A stretch of 5,256 nt of DNA from positions 1 to 5,256 of the forward strand of contig DAOVIK010000149.1 of assembly GCA_030673735.1 (NCBI GenBank), read 5' to 3'. Source of the stretch: Anaerolineae bacterium. GTDB lineage: Bacteria; Chloroflexota; Anaerolineae; Anaerolineales; E44-bin32. The position numbers were made by a program, and so were the translations under genes. Positions 1 through 5,256 of this stretch are shown in pieces; positions within the stretch are counted from its first letter, which is position 1, and every line of letters starts with the position of its first letter. Below the pieces are notes generated by a model, which searched no databases, was not told the DNA's origin, and worked only from the letters and a program-made list of their open reading frames with translations.

Positions 1-85
1 ACTACACTTACTTCACGGTGAATTAGCCCTATCGAGGGAAGCGATCGGATCGATTCACATACCTTCAGCATACGGAACCATGAAG

Positions 86-128
86 AAGCCGCCCTCAGGT
101 TGGTTTGAAACGGACTCGAGGGCGGCTT
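86..128 (-). terminator. Probable terminator hairpin of the OsmC-family gene
   Basis: AAGCCGCCCTC (86-96) and GAGGGCGGCTT (118-128) are perfect 11-bp complements separated by a 21-nt loop. On the minus strand the hairpin begins 20 nt after the stop codon of the OsmC-family gene. The stem is followed by CTTCATGG, so the run through the stem end (GCTTCTTCATGG) is only partly T-rich. The position and GC-rich stem fit an intrinsic terminator; the imperfect U-tract lowers certainty. On the plus strand the stem is followed by a poorer T-tract. Confidence 0.65.
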
Positions 129-148
129 TAGCGTTCCTTATTGAATGC

Positions 149-568
149 TCATTCAGCTTCGAGGATCTCGTGCGAGTGCGTGATCTCGACGGCTTTGCTC
201 AGCATTGCCTGTGAAGAGCAGTATTGCGTCACGGAGAGTTCAATGGCGCGCTCGACGGCAGCTTCGTCGATTGCCTTGCCGGTAACAATGTATGTCACGT
301 CCATCTTCGTGAATACGCGCGGGTGATCATCGGCACGTTCGGCGTCCACGCGTACTTCAAACCCGGTCACGTTTTGGCGTTTCTTCTGCAGGATGGAGAT
401 CACGTCCATCGCCGTGCATCCTGCCAGGCCGACGGCCAGAAGCTCCAGCGGCTTGAAGCCATCATCATCCCCGCCGACAGCGGATGCGGCGCCTAACGGT
501 ACTTTAAAGCCCGTATCGGCGGTGCCGGTGAATGTCAGTCCTTGCTGCCAAATCACGCTTGCATTCAT
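149..568 (-). CDS. OsmC family protein (YhfA-like subgroup)
   Basis: The product has 139 residues, the usual size for a single-domain OsmC/Ohr protein. It has the two conserved cysteines: Cys51 in LAGCTAMDV at the start of the central long helix and Cys117 in QYCSSQAML. Also typical are GGDDDGFKPLELL (32-44) just before the helix and ERADDHPRVFT (78-88). Members of the superfamily are cytosolic homodimers. Several reduce organic hydroperoxides with the Cys pair, but for YhfA-like members the substrate is not settled, so a specific peroxidase call is not justified. The start at 568 is chosen because AGGAG lies 8 nt upstream and homology begins there. The frame stays open up to 742, but the extra 58 residues are Arg/Ser/His-rich and do not look like protein. 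It is transcribed divergently from the galactosidase gene, and a hairpin terminator lies 20 nt after the stop. It appears monocistronic and no sequence shows functional linkage to its neighbours. Confidence 0.95.
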   Translation of the reverse strand: MNASVIWQQGLTFTGTADTGFKVPLGAASAVGGDDDGFKPLELLAVGLAGCTAMDVISILQKKRQNVTGFEVRVDAERADDHPRVFTKMDVTYIVTGKAIDEAAVERAIELSVTQYCSSQAMLSKAVEITHSHEILEAE

Positions 569-576
569 ACTCCATT

Positions 577-581
577 CTCCT
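577..581 (-). promoter_or_regulatory. Shine-Dalgarno of the OsmC-family gene
   Basis: On the minus strand AGGAG is followed by 8 nt (AATGGAGT) and then ATG. This site fixes the start at 568 rather than at the ATG at 742 of the same open frame. Confidence 0.75.
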
Positions 582-616
582 GATCGATGGCTTCTGCCGG
601 CCGAGTGGCCGGAACC

Positions 617-622
617 AGTATA
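617..622 (-). promoter_or_regulatory. Possible -10 box for the OsmC-family gene
   Basis: TATACT on the minus strand lies about 50 nt before the start codon and matches five of six bases of the sigma-70-type -10 consensus. No good -35 hexamer is found 16-18 nt upstream; TTGCGT at 649-654 is too far away at 26 nt. A GC-rich hairpin, CCGGCC (597-602) GAGT GGCCGG (607-612), lies in the predicted start-site and early leader region. It could be an operator or leader stem, but this is weak. Confidence 0.35.
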
Positions 623-685
623 CCTCAGGCGACGCCACTCTCTATGAGACGCAATCGCCCTTTCGTGCCTCCGACCGGCTCGGCG

Positions 686-691
686 TATAAT
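686..691 (+). promoter_or_regulatory. Probable -10 box of the alpha-galactosidase gene
   Basis: A perfect TATAAT lies 80 nt before the galactosidase start. The predicted transcription start near 698 gives a leader of about 70 nt. No convincing -35 hexamer is seen at the usual spacing (TTCGTG at 662-667 is poor), so the promoter may depend on an activator or on a different sigma preference. CTCCG (692-696) and CGGAG (712-716) flank the predicted start as a short dyad that could be an operator or a leader stem. Confidence 0.5.
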
Positions 692-707
692 CTCCGATAG
701 GTGGTAC

Positions 708-749
708 ATGGCGGAGCTAGCGCTGTTCTGGGTTGAATGCAATAAATAG
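708..749 (+). CDS. Possible 13-codon leader peptide before the galactosidase
   Basis: ATG at 708 is preceded by AGGTGG (699-704, 3 nt spacing) and opens a 13-codon frame, MAELALFWVECNK, ending at TAG 747-749. This is 21 nt before the galactosidase start and in the same frame. It would be translated from almost the very 5' end of an mRNA starting at the TATAAT box. It has no run of one amino acid that would suggest attenuation. It could equally be chance, since short frames of this size are common. Confidence 0.2.
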   Translation: MAELALFWVECNK

Positions 750-770
750 TGTACTTATGGGAACCAGGCA

Positions 771-3194
771 ATGAGCCTCGACCTTTCTTCGGATCGATTG
801 GCATTCCATCTGAGGCTTCCGCAAGGAAGCTGGGATCTGCATGCGCTCAATCAGCCAGGTATGGGGATTGAAGGCGCCATGATGGGTGCAAAGTGGATCA
901 GGAAGACCAGGACCATGTCTTGGCGCGGGCAAATGAAGGATGCGACGGTCATGCACGCCGAGCGAGTGAATTCGTCGCTGGGCGAGAGCGTTCAGGCTTC
1001 CGTCAGATGGTCTGTTCCAAGGAGTGGCTTGGATTTCAAGTTGGATTGCGCCTTGCTGCTGAGCGCGCCGCTTTGCCTCTGGCGTTTGCATATCGGAAAT
1101 GTCTCTCCGGAGCCGGTTTATCTTGAGCATGTCGAGATGATGCGTGTGGGCAGGGGGAGAAAAGGGAAGGTCAAGCCCTTCTCCGGATGGATGCTTCCAA
1201 TGGGGCCGGCGGACCGAGAGGAACCCTTTGGTGCGATTAGGCTGCACAGCTCCCCGGGCGATCTCGCGTTCTTTGCCAACGGCTGGCAGAGCTGGGGATA
1301 CACCGGGACTCTGGGCCCGGAGGATCGCTTTCCGCGCACTCGCCTCGGTCCACTGACCAGACCTATGCGCGTCAATCCAGGCACCCCACGCCCTCGTGCG
1401 CGCGGTCATTTCGCTTCCGATTTGTTTGCCGCGCTGGGGGATCGCAGGTGGAGGCGAGGCTTCGTGGCCGGCTTCCTCTCCCAGCAGCAGGCTTTCGGCA
1501 GCCTGGAAGCTGATCTTGATGCGCTGGAACCGCGCTTGCACATGTGGGCCAATGCAGACGGAATACGCCTCGATAAAGGAGATTCTTTCACGACCGATTG
1601 GGCTTGTCTGCAGCCCTTCGATATGGATGAGCAGGATCCGCTGGGTCCGTATCTGGATGCCGTCGCCGTGGAGAACCAGGCTCGAAGCGAAGGCGCGATT
1701 CCAGTGGGGTGGTGCTCGTGGTACCAATTCTTCGACTCTGTAACTCAGGAAGATGTCCGTGAGAATCTAGATTGGGTCACTAAGCACCGGAGCCATGCTC
1801 CCTTGAATCTCATTCAGTTGGACGATGGATTCCAGGAGCAGGTTGGAGATTGGCTCAGTTTCAAAGAGACCTTCCCCGACGGAGTGGCAGCCATTGCCAA
1901 CCAGGCCAAGGAGGCAGGCTTCCAACCCGGCATTTGGCTCGCGCCACTGATCGTGAGACCCGATGCCAAGATCATCAAGGGGCACCCAGATTGGCTGCTG
2001 CGAAGCAAAGCTGGACGGCCGGTCCATGCTGGCTTCATATGGGATTCCTTCACGCGCGCGCTGGACGTGACCCACCCTCAGGTTCTCGATCACGTGCGGC
2101 GGATCATCCAAACTGCCGTAAACGATTGGGGATTTGAGTATCTGAAGCTCGACTTCCTATATGCTGGAGCCTTGAGGGGCGTTCGCCACGATCCCAAGGT
2201 GACGCGTGCCCAAGCACTCTACAGATCGCTATCAGAGATGCGCGAAGCTGCGGGTCCAGATGTAACCATGTTGGGCTGCGGGTGTCCACTTGGGTCAGGG
2301 ATAGGGATCTTCGATGCCATGCGCATTGGTCCGGATGTCGCGCCCAATTGGCTTCCAGCATACAAAGGCATCGAGTTTCCATTCAAAGCTGAGCCTGATT
2401 TCCCCTCAGTGCGCAATGCCATCCGCAACATCATCACGCGGGCTCCTATGCATCGCCGATGGTGGGTGAACGATCCAGATTGTCTATTGATACGCAGCAC
2501 TGACACGCGACTTAGCGAAGCCGAGGTGCAGAGCTTGGCAACAGTGATCTCGCTCTCGGCAGGATCGATGATCATCTCCGATGATCTTCCGTCTCTCGAT
2601 AGGCAGCGCATAGAATGGCTGGCGAAACTATTGCCTCCGCTCCCGCAGCATGCAAGAGCGATCGATTGGTTTGATGCGGCCTATCCTTCACGACTGCTCT
2701 TGCCGATCTCAGATGAAACAGGCGCACGCTTCTTGGTGGCGTTTCTGAACTGGCTTGACCGGCCGCTTATAATGGATTCGATCCTCGATGAGCTTCCTTT
2801 GCCAAGGATGGGGGCCTGCCACGCCGTCGATTTCTGGAACGCCAGCTACCAACGAATTGAAGCCGGAATCGACTCACCGATGCAGATTCCTGCTCATGGC
2901 GTCCGATTTCTGGCGCTCCGCCCGGTACAAGAGGCTCCTGCATGGATTGGCGATACGTTGCACGTATCACAGGGTATGGCCGTTCGTCGCTGGCGTGCTG
3001 AAGCAAAATCAGTGAGGGCACAGCTTGATTTGAAGAGGCAGGCCGAGGGGAGGATTTGGGTCGCGCTGCCGGCACCGCCGCTCAAGGTCATGTTGAATGG
3101 CAACGAGCAGGACTGGCGAGAAGCCGGACAGGGCGTGTATGAATTTGATGCATCGTTTGAGGGAGCAGCCAAACTGGAGATCAGCTGGGATTGA
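771..3194 (+). CDS. Alpha-galactosidase, glycoside hydrolase family 36
   Basis: This 807-residue retaining alpha-galactosidase should release terminal alpha-galactose from sugars such as melibiose or raffinose. An N-terminal beta-rich domain (about 1-300) carries the family motif NGWQSW (170-175). The TIM barrel (about 305-640) starts with VGWCSWYQFF (312-321) and carries QLDDGF (349-354), GIWLAP (387-392), LKLDFLYAGA with likely nucleophile Asp461 (458-467), GCGCPLG (502-508), MRIGPDVAP with likely acid/base Asp522 (517-525) and RWWVNDPD (563-570). Lys459, Arg518 and the 61-residue Asp spacing match Thermotoga maritima GalA (Asp327/Asp387, from memory). The enzyme is about 250 residues longer than that one, extended at both ends. 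Residues 725-807 look like an added beta-rich tail. No signal peptide is visible, so it is probably cytosolic. ATG 771 has only a weak GGGA upstream; no other in-frame start lies nearby before Met31. No transporter or sugar kinase is in the window. Confidence 0.96.
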   Translation: MSLDLSSDRLAFHLRLPQGSWDLHALNQPGMGIEGAMMGAKWIRKTRTMSWRGQMKDATVMHAERVNSSLGESVQASVRWSVPRSGLDFKLDCALLLSAPLCLWRLHIGNVSPEPVYLEHVEMMRVGRGRKGKVKPFSGWMLPMGPADREEPFGAIRLHSSPGDLAFFANGWQSWGYTGTLGPEDRFPRTRLGPLTRPMRVNPGTPRPRARGHFASDLFAALGDRRWRRGFVAGFLSQQQAFGSLEADLDALEPRLHMWANADGIRLDKGDSFTTDWACLQPFDMDEQDPLGPYLDAVAVENQARSEGAIPVGWCSWYQFFDSVTQEDVRENLDWVTKHRSHAPLNLIQLDDGFQEQVGDWLSFKETFPDGVAAIANQAKEAGFQPGIWLAPLIVRPDAKIIKGHPDWLLRSKAGRPVHAGFIWDSFTRALDVTHPQVLDHVRRIIQTAVNDWGFEYLKLDFLYAGALRGVRHDPKVTRAQALYRSLSEMREAAGPDVTMLGCGCPLGSGIGIFDAMRIGPDVAPNWLPAYKGIEFPFKAEPDFPSVRNAIRNIITRAPMHRRWWVNDPDCLLIRSTDTRLSEAEVQSLATVISLSAGSMIISDDLPSLDRQRIEWLAKLLPPLPQHARAIDWFDAAYPSRLLLPISDETGARFLVAFLNWLDRPLIMDSILDELPLPRMGACHAVDFWNASYQRIEAGIDSPMQIPAHGVRFLALRPVQEAPAWIGDTLHVSQGMAVRRWRAEAKSVRAQLDLKRQAEGRIWVALPAPPLKVMLNGNEQDWREAGQGVYEFDASFEGAAKLEISWD

Positions 3195-3202
3195 ACCTTC
3201 AC

Positions 3203-3244
3203 GCAACAGCCGAGTAGTTGCGAGCAACAGACGTATGGTTGCGA
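3203..3244. repeat. Two tandem 21-bp dyad repeats
   Basis: Units at 3203-3223 and 3224-3244 are adjacent and match at 17 of 21 positions. Each reads GCAACAG-N7-GTTGCGA, so each contains a 5-bp dyad, GCAAC-N9-GTTGC, with identical arms. The conserved ends and divergent middle are what a dimeric DNA-binding protein's operator looks like, and 21 bp is two helical turns, placing both sites on one face of the helix. They lie 9-50 nt after the galactosidase stop and about 55-95 bp before the predicted start site of the next gene, a position that suits an activator. The arms could also fold as RNA hairpins, but no T-tract follows. Confidence 0.6.
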
Positions 3245-3283
3245 GCGGCGTTCGGATGAACACACTGCACCTCCACGAATCAG

Positions 3284-3292
3284 TGCTATAGT
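3284..3292 (+). promoter_or_regulatory. Extended -10 promoter of the membrane-protein gene
   Basis: TGCTATAGT has the TGn extension followed by TATAGT (3287-3292), five of six consensus bases. A transcription start near 3299 would leave a short leader of about 22 nt that includes the Shine-Dalgarno. The -35 region (around 3264-3270, ACTGCAC) is poor, as is common for extended -10 promoters or activated ones. Confidence 0.5.
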
Positions 3293-3306
3293 ACGGGGAG
3301 CGACAA

Positions 3307-3312
3307 AGGAGG
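3307..3312 (+). promoter_or_regulatory. Strong Shine-Dalgarno of the membrane-protein gene
   Basis: AGGAGG within AAAGGAGGG lies 8 nt before ATG 3321. This is a consensus site and fixes the start codon. Confidence 0.85.
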
Positions 3313-3320
3313 GTAAGGCG

Positions 3321-4115
3321 ATGGATCGACAAGGGATTGTGCTTGTCGTTCAGATCGTGATCTACGCGCTTCTTGGGGGGCTGGCTGTTTTGGTATTCAT
3401 AGGCTGGCGCGAAACGAGGTCCGCCAATCAGATCCCGTTCTTCCGCCTCAAGCGCGAACGTCTCAATCGGGGGCGGCGTTTCACATTCTTGGGTATCTTG
3501 TTGGGAGTAATTGCAGTTGGCTTGCAGATATTTGGCATCGGAGCCGTCGAAGAGTTTGTGCCGATAACATCTGGATCCCAATCGGATGATTTGGCAGATC
3601 ATTCAGCAGCCGCCGCGCACACCTCCACGCCAACAAGATCTTCCCTTGAAACAGCAACTGCCACCATCACACCCACGCCGACTGAGCGAGGAACTCCCGC
3701 GATGCCCCAGGCCATCATCGCCCTTTTCGATGAAAGCGTGACACCGGATGCCCAAGCTGTATTCGGCCCCATCACTGTGGCGACCGAGGTAAGTTATCCG
3801 GCATTCCCGGATGACGAGGTGTTTGAGACGGTTGAGGGCATCTTGTACGGGCTTTTCAGCTACGATTATCTTGAGCCCGGTGTGCGTTGGACCGCGGTTT
3901 GGTTGTGGGAAGATGAGATAGCGTGCGTGGATACCAAGCCTTGGGATGGCGAAATTGGGGGATGGGGTTATACCGAGTGTGAGCTGGACCAATGGCCTGA
4001 GGGAGAGTATTTCATCCACATGTTCCTTGGACAGGAGTGGAAGATCTCAGCGCAATTCATGGTCCTGAGCACAGCCGAGCAAGAGGAAGAACCTACTCCG
4101 GCTCCTACCCCGTGA
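3321..4115 (+). CDS. Two-helix membrane protein with Thr/Pro linker and C-terminal domain of unknown function
   Basis: The 264-residue protein has two predicted membrane helices (about 6-28 and 54-75). The 25-residue loop between them is strongly basic (Arg/Lys-rich, 30-53), so it should face the cytoplasm and both termini should face outward. A low-complexity Ser/Thr/Pro/Ala linker follows (about 83-127, with TSTPT and TITPTPT). A compact, Trp-rich C-terminal domain spans about 128-250 with motifs VRWTAVWLWEDEIAC, KPWDGEIGGWGY and WPEGEYFIHMFLGQEWK. Its alternating pattern suggests a beta-sandwich. Cys202 and Cys220 are the only cysteines and could form a disulfide outside the cell. The tail ends EEEPTPAPTP, as if cut from a longer Pro/Thr-rich stretch. 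I recall this arrangement from Chloroflexota proteins, but know no function for it. A consensus Shine-Dalgarno 8 nt upstream supports the start. It has its own promoter and ends before a strong hairpin, so it is probably transcribed alone. Confidence 0.88.
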   Translation: MDRQGIVLVVQIVIYALLGGLAVLVFIGWRETRSANQIPFFRLKRERLNRGRRFTFLGILLGVIAVGLQIFGIGAVEEFVPITSGSQSDDLADHSAAAAHTSTPTRSSLETATATITPTPTERGTPAMPQAIIALFDESVTPDAQAVFGPITVATEVSYPAFPDDEVFETVEGILYGLFSYDYLEPGVRWTAVWLWEDEIACVDTKPWDGEIGGWGYTECELDQWPEGEYFIHMFLGQEWKISAQFMVLSTAEQEEEPTPAPTP

Positions 4116-4136
4116 ATCATCATTAATTGCAGTCAA

Positions 4137-4163
4137 AGGGGCTGTCCCAAAAGGGCAGCCCCT
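4137..4163. terminator. Strong, probably bidirectional terminator hairpin
   Basis: AGGGGCTG (4137-4144) pairs with CAGCCCCT (4156-4163), and inside it CCC (4146-4148) pairs with GGG (4153-4155) around an AAAA loop; T4145 is bulged. It lies 21 nt after the membrane-protein stop. On the plus strand it is followed by GCAAATT. On the minus strand it is followed by TTTGACTGC, so it may also end transcription arriving from the right, where a short minus-strand frame stops 5 nt before it. The sequence GGGGCTGTCCCAAAA also resembles the tips of some insertion sequences, but no transposase is present. Confidence 0.7.
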
Positions 4164-4168
4164 GCAAA

Positions 4169-4300
4169 TTACTCTACGGGTACTTCATCCAAGTAAGCTA
4201 CATTTCCTTCCAAAGGTGACCGCACTTCGAAATCTCTCTCCCTCGGCATCAAAGACTCCATATTCCCATGCAAGTGATCCTGGTATGCTTTCGCGATGCG
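4169..4300 (-). pseudogene. Short protein-like frame, remnant of a gene or a very small gene
   Basis: The minus strand between an in-frame TAA (4301-4303) and TAA 4169-4171 codes for 43 residues that look like real protein: RIAKAYQDHLHGNMESLMP then RERDFEVRSPLEGN and VAYLDEVPVE. It is rich in Glu/Asp, has no Cys or Trp, and ends 5 nt before the strong hairpin at 4137-4163, as a true gene 3' end would. No start codon opens the whole stretch. The internal ATG at 4247-4249 has GGAG 6 nt upstream and would give a 26-residue peptide. The alternatives are the C-terminal stub of a decayed gene, with the upstream part lost beyond the stop and the C-tracts at 4329-4347, or a tiny functional gene. I do not recognise the family. 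Confidence 0.3.
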
Positions 4301-4628
4301 TTAGCCTTTCGGCATCGGGATTTTGCGTGGGGGGACAATAGGGGGGGTAGTAATAATAAGCCCTGCTACTTCACATACGAGTGGCGGATGAAACGGGAAG
4401 AAAGAGAACTCTCATTTCCATGAATGTCGGACAGGCGACCGTCCCGCTAATAACCTGCGGGATGACCGACCGGTCGCCCCTACGGAAACACGGACCAATC
4501 TTGGGCATCCGCATGCCGATCCTTGCGACTCCTCTGCAAGACAACGGTCCTTTGTACGGGCCAGCCAGACCTTCTTTTTGGACCACCCCTTCGGATTTCC
4601 TGAGGCCTGAAGGCATAGATTGCGGTGG
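4301..4628. other. Intergenic stretch without a recognisable gene
   Basis: No frame here looks like protein. It holds a 6-bp hairpin, CGATGC (4294-4299) with GCATCG (4312-4317), and two G-tracts on the plus strand (six G at 4329-4334, seven G at 4341-4347). A REP-like inverted repeat lies at 4434-4478. Frames at 4371-4632 are open on both strands but give Arg/Pro/Gly-rich translations with no start signals, so they are best explained by the repeat-like composition. No clear terminator is seen for the minus-strand peptidase gene that ends at 4629. Confidence 0.6.
4434..4484. repeat. REP-like nested inverted repeat
   Basis: GGCGACCG (4434-4441) pairs with CGGTCGCC (4471-4478). Directly inside on the left, TCCCGC (4442-4447) pairs with GCGGGA (4457-4462) around a 9-nt AT-rich loop; 8 nt (TGACCGAC) are unpaired on the right. 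CGACCGGTCG (4467-4476) is itself a perfect palindrome, so alternative folds exist. The ending CGGTCGCCCCTACG resembles dispersed intergenic palindromes I have seen in Chloroflexota and related genomes. With only one copy here its repetitive nature is inferred. It lies about 150 nt after the peptidase stop. Confidence 0.5.
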
Positions 4629-5256
4629 TTAGCGTTCGCCGGTATCGCCCGAGGAGTCTTGTTGCGCGTTGAGGTAGAAGCAGGCGTGGATCAAATCCAG
4701 CAAGGCTGCATAGCCTCGGGGCATTGGATCGATCTCGATGCGCTCCTCGATGCTATGCGCGCCGCTGCCGCGAGTCAGTCCAACGCACACCGCAGGGATA
4801 TCTCTGCTGAGCGGCACGCTCGCATCGGTGGAGCCAGCCTGCAGATGGATGTTCTCCTCCCCAGCTTGTTCCAAGGCTTGATAGGCAGCTCTTACCAAGG
4901 GGTGATCGGCGTCGATTGAGCCCCCGGGACGTTCGCCGATCTCTTCAACTTCGATCTTGAGATTTGGTTTGCGGTGACTCTGGGCAATTCGTTCCACTTG
5001 TCGAGCGAGCGACGCAAGTCCCTTCGGAGCATCCGATCGAAGGTCGATGTCGATGTGTCCAGTAGCGGCAATCGTGTTGACGGTTGTGCCGCCATGCATG
5101 GATCCGATGTTAAGTGTGGTCCGCGGTTCCTCGGGTAGTGGAAGAGAAAGAAGCTCGGCTCCGATTTGCATAAGCGTGTGGACTGCGGATGCGCGTCCAG
5201 CATGGATCCATGAGTGCCCTCCAGACGTCAGGGCGCGAATACGATAGCGCTTGACC
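4629..5256 (-). CDS. M20 family metallopeptidase, C-terminal part (start beyond the window)
   Basis: About 209 C-terminal residues are visible; the frame runs off the right edge without a start, so the ATG at 5171 is internal. The first visible part is the lid/dimerisation domain: KRYRIRALTSGGHSWIHAG, with the family signature GGHSW (visible residues 12-16), then MHGGTTVNTIAA (53-64) and HIDIDLRSD (67-75). The chain returns to the catalytic domain with AGSTDASVPLSRDIPAVCVG (140-159) and SGAHSIEERI, whose His167 should be the last metal ligand. The family uses two zinc ions to hydrolyse peptides or N-acyl amino acids. The N-terminal ligands and catalytic Glu lie outside the window, so activity and substrate cannot be judged; peptidase-T-like, ArgE/DapE-like or acylase roles are all open. 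It converges with the membrane-protein gene. Confidence 0.93.
   Translation of the reverse strand, partial: VKRYRIRALTSGGHSWIHAGRASAVHTLMQIGAELLSLPLPEEPRTTLNIGSMHGGTTVNTIAATGHIDIDLRSDAPKGLASLARQVERIAQSHRKPNLKIEVEEIGERPGGSIDADHPLVRAAYQALEQAGEENIHLQAGSTDASVPLSRDIPAVCVGLTRGSGAHSIEERIEIDPMPRGYAALLDLIHACFYLNAQQDSSGDTGER

Noticed and set aside
2..214. Open plus-strand frame from the left edge through the hairpin into the OsmC-family gene
   Set aside because: It runs antisense across a terminator hairpin and a clear gene, and its translation resembles no protein I know.
569..742. N-terminal extension of the OsmC-family frame to an ATG at 742
   Set aside because: The extra 58 residues are Arg/His/Ser-rich, overlap the divergent promoter region and precede a well-placed Shine-Dalgarno and ATG at 568, where family similarity begins.
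717..1727. Long minus-strand frame of 336 codons opposite the galactosidase
   Set aside because: It lies antisense to a gene with clear catalytic motifs, and its translation is Arg/His/Pro-rich with no domain pattern; it is a coding shadow.
3009..3602. Minus-strand frame across the galactosidase 3' end, repeat and membrane-protein start
   Set aside because: It overlaps two real genes and their signals, and its translation lacks protein character.
4588..4613. Possible terminator for the peptidase gene (CCTTC / GAAGG)
   Set aside because: The stem has only 5 bp with a 16-nt loop, and on the minus strand it is followed by an A-run rather than a T-run.
4116..4628. tRNA or other structured RNA gene in the long spacer
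   Set aside because: No acceptor/T-arm pattern or known riboswitch core was found; only simple hairpins are present.
4371..4632. Frames of about 81-83 codons open on both strands
   Set aside because: Both translations are repetitive, Pro/Arg/Gly-rich and lack ribosome sites. They span the REP-like inverted repeat, whose composition explains the lack of stops.

Overview
The window holds four clear protein genes in about 5.3 kb of moderately GC-rich bacterial DNA with fairly long spacers and no tRNA, rRNA, intact mobile element or CRISPR array. The best taxonomic guess is a member of the Chloroflexota, probably Anaerolineae-like. This rests mainly on the membrane protein at 3321-4115, whose Thr/Pro-rich linker, C-terminal WxxxxWxWxxEIxC and WDGxxGGWGY motifs and TPTP-type tail match a style I associate with that phylum. 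It is an inference from memory, not a database result.

Layout: (1) 86-128 is an 11-bp hairpin, probably the terminator of the minus-strand gene at 149-568, which encodes an OsmC-family thiol protein (YhfA-like). (2) 569-770 is a divergent control region with a perfect TATAAT box facing right, a possible 13-codon leader peptide and a weaker TATACT box facing left. (3) 771-3194 is a complete GH36 alpha-galactosidase with all main active-site residues and no export signal, so it should be a cytosolic enzyme for imported alpha-galactosides. (4) 3195-3320 contains two tandem 21-bp units, each a dyad (GCAAC-N9-GTTGC), upstream of an extended -10 promoter and a consensus Shine-Dalgarno. These drive (5) 3321-4115, a two-helix membrane protein with a disordered linker and an outward-facing C-terminal domain of unknown function.

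From 4116 to 4628 there is no clear gene. This stretch begins with a strong hairpin at 4137-4163 that could terminate transcription from both sides. Abutting it on the minus strand is a short, very protein-like reading frame at 4169-4300, probably the tail of a decayed gene or a tiny gene. Beyond it lie G-tracts and a REP-like inverted repeat. Finally, 4629-5256 on the minus strand is the C-terminal part of an M20-family metallopeptidase whose start lies beyond the right edge.

The genes do not form one operon: they point in different directions and each has its own spacer. The osmC-like gene and the galactosidase are divergent; the membrane protein and the peptidase converge. No sugar transporter, sugar kinase or regulator is visible. 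I see no clear new multi-gene system. The most unusual signals are the tandem dyad repeat, the small minus-strand coding remnant and the uncharacterised membrane protein.
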